DNA of 64,000 bases from Antarctobacter aquimaris (lineage in GTDB: Bacteria; Pseudomonadota; Alphaproteobacteria; Rhodobacterales; Rhodobacteraceae): assembly GCF_900184945.1 (NCBI RefSeq), contig NZ_FXYF01000006.1, positions 186,001 to 250,000 of the forward strand, written 5' to 3'. Positions 37,414 through 45,917 of the stretch are shown here, piece after piece. Within the stretch, counting starts at the first letter, position 1. Each line of letters opens with the position of its first letter. The position numbers and the translations under genes were made by a program. The notes under the pieces are model-generated. The model saw only the letters and a program-made list of their open reading frames with translations, had not been told where the DNA came from and searched no databases.

Positions 37414-38670
37414 GTGGCCGGGTTCTGGACAAGCGGATTGCCTCTGCCATCGGCGGCACCGGACACCTCCGCTCCGGTCGAGCGTCTGATCACCGCCGAG
37501 GCCGCGCTGACCGCTTCCCCGCAAGAGGACGTGCGCATCACCCCGCTGGTGGCCGAAGGCGACGTCGTGGCGCAGGGTGCGCCGCTGCTGACGCTGCGGC
37601 ATGCGCCCGAAATCGTGATCTCGGCCCCCATGCCGGGGCGCGTCGCCCACCTGGACCTGGGCCCCGGCCGCAGCCTGCGACGGCTGGAGCTGTTCCACGA
37701 ACCCGGCGCCGGGCGCTTTGACCACGCCATCGGCGACACCACGGACCCCGCCGCGCTGCGCGCCGCCCTGCTCGGCTCCGGGCTCTGGCGCGGCTTTCGC
37801 TCGCGGCCCTTCGGTCATGTCCCCCTGCCGGCGGAAACTCCGGCGGCGATCTTTGTCATGGCGCTGGACACCCGCCCCGGCGCGCCATCACCCGCGCGGG
37901 CGCTGGAGGGCAGCGAAGAGGGTTTCGCCCACGGCCTCGCGGCGCTGACCCGGCTGGTGTCAGGCAAGGTTTACCTGTGCCAGCCGCCCGGCGCCGACCT
38001 GGCCCCCCGGATCGACGGCGTGACCGTGCTGCGCAGCCCCGAAGTGCACCCCCAGGGCCTGCCCGGCATCCAGATCCACCGCCATTGCCCCGCCCGCCCC
38101 GACCGCCGCGTCTGGGACATCGCGGCCGAGGACGTGGCCGCCATCGGTGAGCTGCTGGACACCGGCATGCTGCGCGAAACGCGCCTGGTGGCGCTGGGCG
38201 GCGCCGCCGCCAGGGCGCCCCGGCTGGTCCGCTGCCAGCCCTGGGCCGACCTGCGCGGACTGGTGCAGGGGCATGTCCGGCCCGGGCCGCATGTGCTGCT
38301 GTCCGGCTCGGCGCTGGACGGGCGCGCCTCGCGCTGGCTGCGCCCCGGCGACCGGCAGATCACCGCGATGACCCCCGAGGAACACGCCCCCGGCGGCCAC
38401 TGGTTCCTCTCGGCGCTGCGCCGCGCCTCGCGCCCGCTGCCGCTGATCCCCAGCGCGGCGGTGGACCGCGCGCTGGGCGGCGACATGCCGGCGATGCCCT
38501 TCCTGCGCGCGCTGTCCGCCGGCGACGACGAAGCGGCGATCCGACTTGGCGCGCTGTCGCTGCTGTCCGAGGACCTGGCCCTGGCCGATTACGTCACCTG
38601 CGCCGAACCGCGCCTGTCGCACCTGCTGGCCGGGATGCTGGCGCGGATCGAAGCGGAGGGCATGGCATGA
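37414..38670 (+). CDS. nqrA: Na+-translocating NADH:quinone reductase subunit A-like
   Basis: The 418-residue protein aligns with NqrA, the peripheral cytoplasmic subunit that contacts quinone. The recognisable blocks are the lipoyl-like VRITPLVAEGDVVAQGAPLL, the RSRPFGHVPLP segment, and PAAIFVMALDTRPGAP. It is slightly shorter than the usual 445 or so residues. The GTG start is preceded by AGAGG at proper spacing. The stop overlaps the nqrB start by 4 bases. It opens an operon of nine tightly packed genes. Confidence 0.85.
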   Translation: MAGFWTSGLPLPSAAPDTSAPVERLITAEAALTASPQEDVRITPLVAEGDVVAQGAPLLTLRHAPEIVISAPMPGRVAHLDLGPGRSLRRLELFHEPGAGRFDHAIGDTTDPAALRAALLGSGLWRGFRSRPFGHVPLPAETPAAIFVMALDTRPGAPSPARALEGSEEGFAHGLAALTRLVSGKVYLCQPPGADLAPRIDGVTVLRSPEVHPQGLPGIQIHRHCPARPDRRVWDIAAEDVAAIGELLDTGMLRETRLVALGGAAARAPRLVRCQPWADLRGLVQGHVRPGPHVLLSGSALDGRASRWLRPGDRQITAMTPEEHAPGGHWFLSALRRASRPLPLIPSAAVDRALGGDMPAMPFLRALSAGDDEAAIRLGALSLLSEDLALADYVTCAEPRLSHLLAGMLARIEAEGMA

Positions 38671-39443
38671 TCCGGGGCCTCTGGGACCGCGAGACCGTCG
38701 CGCTGATGCTGCTGATCGCGGTCTTTCCGGTGCTGGCCGCCTGGCTCTTGGCCGAAGGCGTGCAGGGGCTGGGGCGGCTGGTGTTCTTCCTCGTGGTGGC
38801 CGGGATCTGGCACATCATCTGGATGCTGGCGCGGGCGCAGCCGCCGTCCTTTGCCGGGGCGCTGACGGCCATCGCGCTGGCCATCCTCGCGCCGCAGGAC
38901 CTCGGGCTGGTGGCGCTGCTGCTGGCGACCAGCTTTGGCGTGGTCATGGCGGACCTGGCCTTTGGCGGCTGGGGGCGCAACGTGCTGAACCCGGCGACCG
39001 TGACGCTGGCCTTCATGGGCTTTGGCTACCCGGCCGCGCCCTGGCCCGACCTCGCCGTGCAGCTGGGCTGGGCGGCGGCGGCGACCGGGCTGATCGGCGT
39101 GGCCACCGGCGTTTTGTCGGCGGCGCTGCTGACCTCGGCGCTGATCGCGCTGGGGATCGGCGCGGCGCTGGGGGTGGACTACACCGAGACCGGCACTGCC
39201 ATCGCCGTGGTGCTGGTGCTGCTGGCCGCCGACCCGGTGGCCAGTGCCGCCACCCACGTTGGCCGCTGGCTGAACGGCGCACTCTTTGGCGCGCTGGCCG
39301 CCGGTTTCACCGCCTTCTGGGCGGACGCCGCGCCGGTGCAGGCCATGGTCTCGGCCGCGCTGCTGGCCGCGCTGGCCGCACCGCTTTTCGATGAAATCGC
39401 GCTTGCCCTCTGGGTCAGACGACGGAGGAACCGCCTTGGCTGA
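38667..39443 (+). CDS. nqrB: NqrB-like membrane subunit, shortened and lacking the FMN-threonine segment
   Basis: This 258-residue polytopic protein keeps the NqrB landmarks LIAVFPVLAAW near the N-terminus, FGGWGRNVLNPATVTLAFMG in the middle, LAADPVASAATH later, and APLFDEIALALW at the end. Ordinary NqrB is about 400 residues. Here the long cytoplasmic N-terminus is missing, and about 100 residues between the GYPA-type block and the DPV block are absent. That segment normally contains SGAT, whose Thr carries covalent FMN, and I find no SGAT-type motif anywhere in the protein. The gene is in frame with both neighbours and overlaps both, so it looks like a real short variant and not a frameshift. 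RnfD-like ancestry is an alternative. Confidence 0.8.
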   Translation: MIRGLWDRETVALMLLIAVFPVLAAWLLAEGVQGLGRLVFFLVVAGIWHIIWMLARAQPPSFAGALTAIALAILAPQDLGLVALLLATSFGVVMADLAFGGWGRNVLNPATVTLAFMGFGYPAAPWPDLAVQLGWAAAATGLIGVATGVLSAALLTSALIALGIGAALGVDYTETGTAIAVVLVLLAADPVASAATHVGRWLNGALFGALAAGFTAFWADAAPVQAMVSAALLAALAAPLFDEIALALWVRRRRNRLG

Positions 39444-40236
39444 TCTCAACCCGATCACCGCCTGGAAACGCCTGCTGGCGCTGCCCAACGAAAGCCGCCC
39501 CAAGACGCTGCTGGTGGCCTTCCTGACCTCGGTGCTCTGCGCAGCACTTGTCACCGGGGCGACCGTGGTGCTGCGGCCGATCCAGGCCGCCAATCGCGCC
39601 GCCGAGGTGCAGGTCCGGCTCGAGGCGCTGCTGTCCGCGATCCCCGGCATGACCCAGCTGCTGTCGGCCAACCCCGACGCGGCGGTGTCGACCGTTGTGG
39701 TGGACCTGACCACCGGCCGCGCCGCCAGGGACATCACCCCGGCAACGCTGGAAACCGCCCTTCAGGACACCGCCAACTGGACCCCGCTGAAGCCCGAGGA
39801 CGATCTCGCCGACCTTGGCGCGCGGCCCGACATCGCGCAGGTCTACGTGCTGCGACAGGGCGACCAGGTGCGCCTGCTGATCCTGCCCGTCGCAGGATCG
39901 GGCTACAACGGCCCGATCGAGGCCATGCTGGCGATCAACGGCGACATGCAGACCATCGCCGGGCTGACCGTCACCCGGCAGGCCGAAACCCCCGGCCTGG
40001 GCGCGCGGATCGAGGAACCGGCCTGGCAGGCCAGTTTTGCCGGCACCCGCTTTGCCGATGACAGCGGGGCGATGCGCTTTGCCGTCGCCAAGGGGCCCAG
40101 CGCCAGCGATTACGAGGTCGACGGCATCACCGGCGCCACCCGCACCAGCAACGCGGTGACGCGCATGGTACGCTTCTGGCTGGGTCCGCAAGGCTATGGC
40201 CCGCTGATCGAGGCCGTGAAGCGCGGGGAGTTCTGA
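39436..40236 (+). CDS. nqrC: Na+-NQR subunit C, flavinylated periplasmic-facing subunit
   Basis: The 266-residue protein has an N-terminal membrane anchor (TLLVAFLTSVLCAALVTGA) and an FMN-binding domain. The flavin attachment motif is ITGATRTS, with Thr235 as the expected phosphoester acceptor, matching the SGATxTS rule. The TTG start is supported by GGAGG 7 bases upstream and overlaps the nqrB stop. The adjacent apbE should install its FMN. All key NqrC features are intact. Confidence 0.9.
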   Translation: MADLNPITAWKRLLALPNESRPKTLLVAFLTSVLCAALVTGATVVLRPIQAANRAAEVQVRLEALLSAIPGMTQLLSANPDAAVSTVVVDLTTGRAARDITPATLETALQDTANWTPLKPEDDLADLGARPDIAQVYVLRQGDQVRLLILPVAGSGYNGPIEAMLAINGDMQTIAGLTVTRQAETPGLGARIEEPAWQASFAGTRFADDSGAMRFAVAKGPSASDYEVDGITGATRTSNAVTRMVRFWLGPQGYGPLIEAVKRGEF

Positions 40237-40239
40237 GCC

Positions 40240-40914
40240 ATGCCCGCCACCCCCCTCCGCACGATCCTGATCGCGCCGCTGATCGACAAGAACCCGATCA
40301 CGCTGCAGATCCTCGGCATCTGCTCGGCGCTGGCGGTGACCACCTCGCTGGACACCGCGCTGACCATGTCGGTGTCGCTGACCGTGGTGCTGGTGCTCTC
40401 GGCGCTGATCGTCAGCGTGATCCGCCACCACATCCCCTCGACCATCCGGCTGATCGTGCAGATCGTCATCGTCGCCTCGCTGGTGATCGTGATCGACCAG
40501 GTGTTGCAGGCCTATTTCTTTGACATCAGCCAGCGTCTGTCGGTCTTCGTGGGCCTCATCACCACCAACTGCCTGGTGCTGGGCCGGACCGAATCCTTTG
40601 CCCGCTCCAACCCGCCGCTCGCCTCGATGACCGATGCGCTGGGCAACGGGCTGGGCTATTCGCTGGTGCTGGTCAGCATCGGCGCGGTGCGCGAGCTGTT
40701 CGGCAAGGGATCGCTGCTGGGCTGGCAGGTCTTGCCCACCGTGGACCAGGGCGGCTGGTTCACGCCGCTCAGCCTGATGCTGCTGGCGCCCAGCGCCTTT
40801 TTCCTGCTGGGCGGCGTCGTCTGGGCGGTGCGCAGCCTTGTCCCCGAACAGGCCGAAGCCCCCGAGGCCACCCCGCCCAAGCCCGAGGAGGTCCCGCGTG
40901 AACGCGTTCTCTGA
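40240..40914 (+). CDS. nqrD: Na+-NQR subunit D
   Basis: This 224-residue membrane protein aligns closely with NqrD throughout: [39 protein letters not shown] and [11 protein letters not shown]. Cys28 and Cys111, which in characterised enzymes help hold the intramembrane iron-sulfur centre between NqrD and NqrE, are both present. The C-terminal tail of about 20 residues is Pro/Glu-rich. It starts 3 bases after nqrC. Confidence 0.93.
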   Translation: MPATPLRTILIAPLIDKNPITLQILGICSALAVTTSLDTALTMSVSLTVVLVLSALIVSVIRHHIPSTIRLIVQIVIVASLVIVIDQVLQAYFFDISQRLSVFVGLITTNCLVLGRTESFARSNPPLASMTDALGNGLGYSLVLVSIGAVRELFGKGSLLGWQVLPTVDQGGWFTPLSLMLLAPSAFFLLGGVVWAVRSLVPEQAEAPEATPPKPEEVPRERVL

Positions 40915-41518
40915 CCTCTCGGCGCTCTTCTTCGAGGCGATGTTCGTCGAGAACATGCCGCTGAGCTTTTTCCTCGGGCTCTGCACCTTTCTCGCGCTGT
41001 CGCGCCGGCCAGAGACGGCCGTGGGCCTGGGCATCGCGATGATCGGCGTCATGGGGCTGACCGTGCCGCTGAACCAGGTGCTCTACACTCTGCTGCTGGC
41101 CCCCGGCGCCTGGGCCTGGGCCGGGATGCCCGAGCTGGACCTGTCCTACCTCGCGCTCTTGGCCTTCATCGGCTTGATCGCCGCCTCGGTGCAGCTGCTG
41201 GAGATGCTGCTGGAGCGGTTCTTTCCGCAGGTCCATTCCGCCTTCGGCGTCTTCCTGCCGCTGCTGACGGTGCAATGCGCGATCCTTGGCGGCAGCCTGT
41301 TCATGGTCGAACGGCGCTATGACCTGGCCGAAAGCCTGGTCTTTGGGCTCGGCAGCGGGGCGGGTTTCGCGCTGGCCGTCATCCTGCTGGCGTCGATCCG
41401 GGCGCGGCTGGCCTATGCCGACCTGCCCGCCGGGCTGCGCGGCCTGGGCATCACCTTTATCCTGGCGGGCATGATGTCGCTGGGCTTTGCCTCCTTCGGG
41501 CAGATGGTGGCGCCATGA
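40898..41518 (+). CDS. nqrE: Na+-NQR subunit E
   Basis: This 206-residue membrane protein aligns with Nqr[46 protein letters not shown] and [19 protein letters not shown]. Cys29 and Cys127 correspond to the NqrE iron-sulfur ligands. The start is a GTG with a GAGGAGG ribosome site just upstream, inside the end of nqrD. It overlaps nqrF by 4 bases. Confidence 0.93.
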   Translation: MNAFSDLSALFFEAMFVENMPLSFFLGLCTFLALSRRPETAVGLGIAMIGVMGLTVPLNQVLYTLLLAPGAWAWAGMPELDLSYLALLAFIGLIAASVQLLEMLLERFFPQVHSAFGVFLPLLTVQCAILGGSLFMVERRYDLAESLVFGLGSGAGFALAVILLASIRARLAYADLPAGLRGLGITFILAGMMSLGFASFGQMVAP

Positions 41519-42735
41519 CCGAAATCGCGATCGGATCCGTGGTCGTCATCGCGCTGCTCATGGCGCTGACCCTGCTGCTGCTGGCGGCGCGGCAACGGCT
41601 GGTGCCGCAGGGTACGGTGGACGTGACCGTGAACGGCGGCCGCCGGATCGACGCCCAGCGCGGCGAATCGCTGCTGTCGGTGCTGCACGGCGCCGGGATC
41701 GGCGTGCCGGCGGGCTGCGGCGGCAGCGGCACCTGCGGGCTGTGCCGCGTCACCGCCACCGGCCCCGGCGCGGGTCAGCCGCAATCCACCGAAAAGAGCA
41801 TCCTCTCCCCGGCAGAGCGGCGCGACAACGTCCGCCTTGCCTGCCAGGTGATGCTGCGCGGGCCGGTCGAGGTCAGCCTGCCCACCGACCTGCTGTCGGT
41901 CGAGACGATGACCGGCACCGTCCTGTCGAATGACATGGTCGCCCCGCTGATCCGCGAGCTGGTGGTGGCGCTGCCGGACGGGCAGGACATGGGCTTTCGC
42001 GCCGGCGGCTTCATGCAGATCACCGCGCCCGCCTACACGCTGGACTTTGCCGGGATCGAGGTGCCGGACCGCTTTGCCGACACCTGGCGCGACGCGGGCT
42101 GGCGCACGCTGACCGCCCGCTCTGCCCAGCCCGTCACACGCGCCTATTCCATCGCCAGCCGGCCGCAGGACACCGGCCGCGCGGTGTTCAACATCCGCCT
42201 CGCCGTGCCCCCCCCGGGGCGCGAGGGCGAGATCCCCCCGGGCCTCGTGTCGTCGTACCTCTTCGGGCTGAAGCCGGGCGATCCCCTCGCCCTGTCCGGC
42301 CCCTACGGCGAGTTCCACGTCCAGCCGACGACGCGCGAGATGGTCTTTATCGGCGGCGGCGTCGGCATGGCGCCGCTGCGCGCGATGATCCATGAACAGG
42401 TGGGCCTCGGGACGACCCGACGCATGACCTATTTCTACGGCGCGCGCTCGGCCATCGACCTGTTCTACACCGACGAATTCGAGGCCATCGCCGCCGCGCA
42501 CCCCAATTTCACCTTCATCCCCGCCCTGTCGGACCCCGCGCCGGGCGACCGCTGGACCGGGGCGACGGGCTTTATCCACGAAACCGTGCGCGCGGTGCTG
42601 TCGCGCCATCCCGCGCCGGAAGAGTGCGAATACTACCTCTGCGGCCCGCCGATGATGATCTCGGCGGTGATCTCCACGCTGGAACGCCTCGGCGTCGAGC
42701 GTCATTCGATCTTCAACGACGATTTCGGGACCTGA
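41515..42735 (+). CDS. nqrF: Na+-NQR subunit F, NADH-oxidising flavoprotein
   Basis: This 406-residue subunit is the electron entry point. It has one N-terminal membrane helix, a 2Fe-2S ferredoxin domain with Cys68, Cys74, Cys77 and Cys110 ([10 protein letters not shown] ... RLAC), the FAD motif RAYSIASRP, the NADH motif [13 protein letters not shown] and the closing [13 protein letters not shown]. All expected residues are present, so NADH oxidation should be normal even if the membrane part of the complex is altered. Confidence 0.95.
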   Translation: MTEIAIGSVVVIALLMALTLLLLAARQRLVPQGTVDVTVNGGRRIDAQRGESLLSVLHGAGIGVPAGCGGSGTCGLCRVTATGPGAGQPQSTEKSILSPAERRDNVRLACQVMLRGPVEVSLPTDLLSVETMTGTVLSNDMVAPLIRELVVALPDGQDMGFRAGGFMQITAPAYTLDFAGIEVPDRFADTWRDAGWRTLTARSAQPVTRAYSIASRPQDTGRAVFNIRLAVPPPGREGEIPPGLVSSYLFGLKPGDPLALSGPYGEFHVQPTTREMVFIGGGVGMAPLRAMIHEQVGLGTTRRMTYFYGARSAIDLFYTDEFEAIAAAHPNFTFIPALSDPAPGDRWTGATGFIHETVRAVLSRHPAPEECEYYLCGPPMMISAVISTLERLGVERHSIFNDDFGT

Positions 42736-42738
42736 GCC

Positions 42739-43722
42739 ATGACACATCCGCTGAAACGACGTGATTTCCTGCTGGCGGGCGGCGCTGCGGCGCTGCTGAC
42801 CGGGCTGGCGCTGCGGCCCTCCGCGCCCGCTCTGGCGCGCGGCGCTGCCGCGACGGAGGTGCTCACCGGCCCCGCCTTCGGCACCACATGGACGGTGCGC
42901 CTGCCCACCGGCAAGGCCGCCCCTGTCCCCCGGATCGAGACGCTGCTGGCCGGGATCGACGCCCAGATGTCGCCCTGGCGCACCGACAGCCGGATCACCG
43001 CTCTGAACCGCGCAAAAGCCGGACGGCACCCGCTGTCCCCCGAACTGGCCCTGGTCACCGGCGCAGCCCTGCACCTCGCAGAGATGACCGGCGGCGCCTT
43101 CGACCCCACCGTCGGCCCGGCCGTGGCGCGCTGGGGCTTTGGCCCCATCGCCAAGGGCGCGCAAGGCTGGCACGGGCTGAGCGTCGACGGCGAAAGCCTG
43201 CACAAGGCCGAGGCCCCCCTGACGCTGGACCTCTGCGGCATCGCCAAGGGCCGCGCGCTGGACCTCATGGCCACCGCGCTGCTGGAGGCGGGCCAGACGG
43301 ATTTCCTGACCGAACTCGGCGGCGAGCTGATCGCGCGCGGCGCCCATCCCTCGGGCCGTGCCTGGCGCGTGGGCGTCGAGGACCCGCGCCCGGGGACCGA
43401 AGGCCTTGCCGGCAGCATCAAGCTGGACCGCGCCGTCGCCACCTCGGGGATCAAGGCCAACGGCTACAGCCTTGGCGACCGCCGCTATTGCCACATCATC
43501 GACCCGGCGACGCAGACCCCGGTGCCGGGTACGCCGGCCTCGGTCTCGGTGCTGGCGTCAGACGCCATGACGGCCGACGGCTGGGCCACCGCCCTGATGG
43601 CCGCCGGGCCGGATGGCCCCGCGCTGGCCCGCGCACAGGGGATCGACGCGCTGTTCCTGTTCGACGACGCCCCCGGCCTGCGCGCCGTGACCACCGGCGC
43701 CGTCGACTACAGGCCCGCCTGA
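42739..43722 (+). CDS. apbE: FAD:protein FMN transferase ApbE
   Basis: The 327-residue exported enzyme transfers FMN from FAD to Thr in S/TGAT motifs of target proteins; NqrC encoded four genes upstream is the obvious target. A Tat-like signal (KRRDFLLAGGAAALLTGLAL) is followed by the ApbE blocks GTTWTVRLP, DLCGIAKGRALD, TELGGELIARG and HIIDPATQTPV. It starts 3 bases after nqrF. Confidence 0.93.
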   Translation: MTHPLKRRDFLLAGGAAALLTGLALRPSAPALARGAAATEVLTGPAFGTTWTVRLPTGKAAPVPRIETLLAGIDAQMSPWRTDSRITALNRAKAGRHPLSPELALVTGAALHLAEMTGGAFDPTVGPAVARWGFGPIAKGAQGWHGLSVDGESLHKAEAPLTLDLCGIAKGRALDLMATALLEAGQTDFLTELGGELIARGAHPSGRAWRVGVEDPRPGTEGLAGSIKLDRAVATSGIKANGYSLGDRRYCHIIDPATQTPVPGTPASVSVLASDAMTADGWATALMAAGPDGPALARAQGIDALFLFDDAPGLRAVTTGAVDYRPA

Positions 43723-43724
43723 CC

Positions 43725-43901
43725 ATGGAACTGCCGATCGCCATCGCGCTTGTCTCGCTGGCCTTTGCCGGGCTGGCCGCCGGGCTGCTGCTGGGCCGCG
43801 CGCCGCCGCAGACCGCCTGCGAGGGGGCAAAGTGCTTGGGCCTCAGCTGCGCCACCTGCCCCAACCGCGCCGCAAGGGAGGCCCGCCATGGCCGAGGCTG
43901 A
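43725..43901 (+). CDS. nqrM: NqrM-like small membrane protein, Na+-NQR maturation
   Basis: This 58-residue protein has one N-terminal membrane helix (AIALVSLAFAGLAAGLLLG) and four cysteines (Cys32, Cys37, Cys42, Cys45) in a short tail. It matches the layout of NqrM (DUF539), which is needed to build the Cys4[Fe] / iron-sulfur centre of NqrDE. It begins 2 bases after apbE and overlaps the CBS gene by 14 bases. It is shorter than typical NqrM, and the call is by layout and context. Confidence 0.75.
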   Translation: MELPIAIALVSLAFAGLAAGLLLGRAPPQTACEGAKCLGLSCATCPNRAAREARHGRG

Positions 43902-44283
43902 CACCATCGCGCACGTGATGCGCACCACCTTCCTGCGCCTCACCCCCGATACGCCGATCCGCAAGGCGGTGGCCGACCTGATCGCCAGCGGCGCAACCGC
44001 CGCGCCCGTGGTCGATGACGGCGGGCAGCTGGCGGGCATCTTCACCCAAAAGGACTGTTTCGGCCCGGCGCTGCACTCGGCCTACTACCAGGCCTGGTCC
44101 GACACCGTCGCCCGCTACATGACACACAATGTCGAAACGCTGGACGCCGACACCAGCCTGATCGCCGCCGCCGAACGGTTTCACCAAACCTCCTACCGCG
44201 CCTACCCGGTGCTGCGCGACGGCCGGCTGGTCGGGATGCTCGACCGGGCCGACCTGCTGACCGCCTTTCTCGACCTCGGCTGA
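43888..44283 (+). CDS. CBS-domain pair protein at the end of the nqr operon
   Basis: The 131-residue protein consists of two CBS domains (first ending AAPVVDDGGQLAGIFTQKD, second ending AYPVLRDGRLVGMLDRADLL) and little else. CBS pairs bind adenine nucleotides and often regulate transporters or enzymes. Its ATG lies within the nqrM-like gene, giving it a close translational tie to the operon. A role as nucleotide sensor for the Nqr variant is inferred. Confidence 0.85.
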   Translation: MAEADTIAHVMRTTFLRLTPDTPIRKAVADLIASGATAAPVVDDGGQLAGIFTQKDCFGPALHSAYYQAWSDTVARYMTHNVETLDADTSLIAAAERFHQTSYRAYPVLRDGRLVGMLDRADLLTAFLDLG

Positions 44284-44292
44284 GGCCCCGGG

Positions 44293-44772
44293 CTACAGCG
44301 TCACCTCCCAGCCCTGCTCGACCACGTCGACACCAAAGCTGCGCTTCGGCTCGGACCGGACCAGCCACCACCCCGCCCGTTCATACAGCGCGCAGGCGGC
44401 GCGGTGGCTCTCATGCGTCCACAGCACCATCCGGCGATAGCCGCAGTCCCGGGCAAACCCCATGCAGGCCTGCAACATGCGTTTGCCCAGCCCCTTGCCC
44501 CGCGCCTCCGGCAGCAGGAAAAACAGCCGCAGCTTGGCGGTGTCCCCGTCCTGCCGCACGCAAAAGATGCTGCCCAGCCGCGCCTCCCCCTGCCAGGCGA
44601 CAAAGCCGCGTTCGCAGGCCGGATCGTGCCCCGCCTCAAAGGCCTCGAGGATCTCGCGCACCAGCACGGCAAAGCTGGCGTCAAAGCCTTCGTCGCGGGC
44701 ATACAGCCGCCCGTGCTGCGCCACCAGCCAGTCCACGTCACCGGGACCCAGCTCTTTCAGAACGATCTCCAT
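44293..44772 (-). CDS. GNAT-family N-acetyltransferase
   Basis: This 159-residue GNAT protein has the acetyl-CoA loop PEARGKGLGKRML and the preceding strand KLRLFFLL, plus a C-terminal RAACALYERAGWWLVR. It resembles acetyltransferases that are fused to or partnered with MarR regulators in other bacteria, but no regulator is fused here. It is convergent with the nqr operon, with a 9-base gap. The start at MEIVLKEL is chosen for the fold; an ATG 22 codons earlier is less likely. The substrate is unknown. Confidence 0.85.
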   Translation of the reverse strand: MEIVLKELGPGDVDWLVAQHGRLYARDEGFDASFAVLVREILEAFEAGHDPACERGFVAWQGEARLGSIFCVRQDGDTAKLRLFFLLPEARGKGLGKRMLQACMGFARDCGYRRMVLWTHESHRAACALYERAGWWLVRSEPKRSFGVDVVEQGWEVTL

Positions 44773-44861
44773 GGACCGCAGAAAAGCGTCCCGCCGCTTG
44801 CAAAGCAAGGGTTTCGCGGCTAGGTGACAGGCCTTCACGGCAGCACGGGTGCGGCACGGCC

Positions 44862-45068
44862 ATGGGCATCAACGAAGAACGCGACATCGAGGCGAACCTG
44901 CAGATCGGCCCGACCGATCAGGGCATGGTGCGGCTCTACATCTTTGCCGATGGCATGGAAATCCCGATGGACTTCGACCCTTCCGAGGCCGACGAGATCG
45001 CCGAGGAACTGCGCGCCGCCGCCGCCGCCGCGCGCAAGGCGAAACCGGCCAAGCCGGGCAAACGCTAA
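44862..45068 (+). CDS. Small conserved acidic protein (DUF6324-like)
   Basis: The 68-residue protein MGINEERDIEANLQIGPTDQ... has an acidic N-terminus, a short beta-rich middle (MVRLYIFADGMEIPMDF) and an Ala/Lys-rich helix. I recall close homologues across Rhodobacterales annotated as DUF6324, with no known function. Its TAA overlaps the stop codon of mmcB in convergent orientation. Confidence 0.75.
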   Translation: MGINEERDIEANLQIGPTDQGMVRLYIFADGMEIPMDFDPSEADEIAEELRAAAAAARKAKPAKPGKR

Positions 45069-45550
45069 AGCGGCGCCTGAAGCACCGCGCCGACCCCCGG
45101 ATCGCGCAGGCCCTGCAACCGCCGCGCAGCATGAAAGCCGAACTTGCGGATCAGCGTGTTGCGCCGCGCGGCGGGCAGCCTGTCCTCCGGCGCCATGCGC
45201 AGGATCTCGGCATCGTAGGCATCGGCGATGATCAACCCGGTGCCATCGGGCAGCAGGTCGGTGGGAAAGGTCTGGTCCACAGCCCAGAAATAGCGGTCAC
45301 ACCAGTCCAGGTAGCCCTGCCACTTGCCGTCGCCCCTGAAATCGGCGCGGCTCGACTTGCATTCGACAACCCAAAGCTCGCCCTTGGGCCCCAGCGCCAT
45401 GACATCGACGCGCAGGCCCCGGTCGGGTACGAATTCCTCGACCACGGCAAAACCATGCCCCGCCAGGTGGCGGCACACCCCCCGGGCCAGCAACTGGCCC
45501 GGCATCAGGTCGGAAAGCGCACTCGGTTCCATGGCCGAAGTCTTGGACAT
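45065..45550 (-). CDS. mmcB: MmcB-family DNA repair protein
   Basis: This protein of about 161 residues belongs to the MmcB-like family, which Caulobacter work links to mitomycin C damage repair. It has a nuclease-like core: VVEEFVPDRGLRVDVMALGP and LWVVECKSSRADFRGD, the D...ExK pattern of PD-(D/E)XK endonucleases. A C-terminal basic helix follows (RRNTLIRKFGFHAARRL). Two close starts are possible (45550 or 45532); neither has a strong ribosome site. In Caulobacter the gene is DNA-damage controlled; I see no LexA box here. Confidence 0.85.
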   Translation of the reverse strand: MSKTSAMEPSALSDLMPGQLLARGVCRHLAGHGFAVVEEFVPDRGLRVDVMALGPKGELWVVECKSSRADFRGDGKWQGYLDWCDRYFWAVDQTFPTDLLPDGTGLIIADAYDAEILRMAPEDRLPAARRNTLIRKFGFHAARRLQGLRDPGVGAVLQAPL

Positions 45551-45668
45551 TTCGTGAACAAAGGCAAGCCTCCCCTTGGGCCACGCGGATTGCCCGCCTC
45601 TCGGACGCGGGCCCACCGGCCGGGGAATGCCGCCACACCGGGACGTGCAGAGTATTTTACGCAGAGCC

Positions 45669-45697
45669 TTGTCACGGGGGCCCTGCCGCCTTACCTA
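45669..45697 (+). promoter_or_regulatory. Promoter for the 6S-like RNA
   Basis: A TTGTCA -35 (45669-45674) and a TACCTA -10 (45692-45697) have a 17-base spacer. The RNA is predicted to begin 5-7 bases later, exactly where the closing stem starts. Confidence 0.55.
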
Positions 45698-45701
45698 CCG
45701 G

Positions 45702-45866
45702 CTTGGCGGGTTCTGCCCTTCTCGTGAACGGGTACATTCCGGTGGCCTTAAGCAAATCCGAGGGAGTTGGCTCTGACGGGATCGTGGTCTCGTTACCCGG
45801 CGCCCACCTGTATTAACAGGTCCTCGGGAATGCACGACCCACACGGTTGGCGTGGTTCCCGCCACT
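45702..45866 (+). ncRNA. ssrS: Probable 6S RNA
   Basis: The region of about 165 bases folds as a long irregular hairpin closed by TGGCGGG (45704-45710) with CCCGCCA (45858-45864). Inside, CGGGTA pairs with TACCCG, GGCC with GGTC, and an apical hairpin CCGAGGGAGTTGGCTCTGACGG follows; internal unpaired patches give a central-bubble shape, and ACCTGT-ATTA-ACAGGT forms a side hairpin on the 3' strand. Size, shape, a dedicated promoter and absence of coding frame fit 6S RNA, which binds sigma-70 RNA polymerase. I recognise the sequence as conserved in Rhodobacterales but cannot verify the family. Confidence 0.65.
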
Positions 45867-45917
45867 TTCCCCCTCTTGCCGGAAGCTGGCTGGAGGGCGG
45901 GCCGCTGAGCCGCAGGC

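Noticed and set aside
38667-39443. A frameshifted or misassembled full-length nqrB
   Set aside because: There is no space for the missing segment: nqrA and nqrC overlap the gene on either side, and the missing part is internal while the frame is continuous.
41413-43494. A 693-codon open frame on the - strand
   Set aside because: It is opposite nqrF and apbE, both of which have intact cofactor motifs; the composition is non-protein-like.
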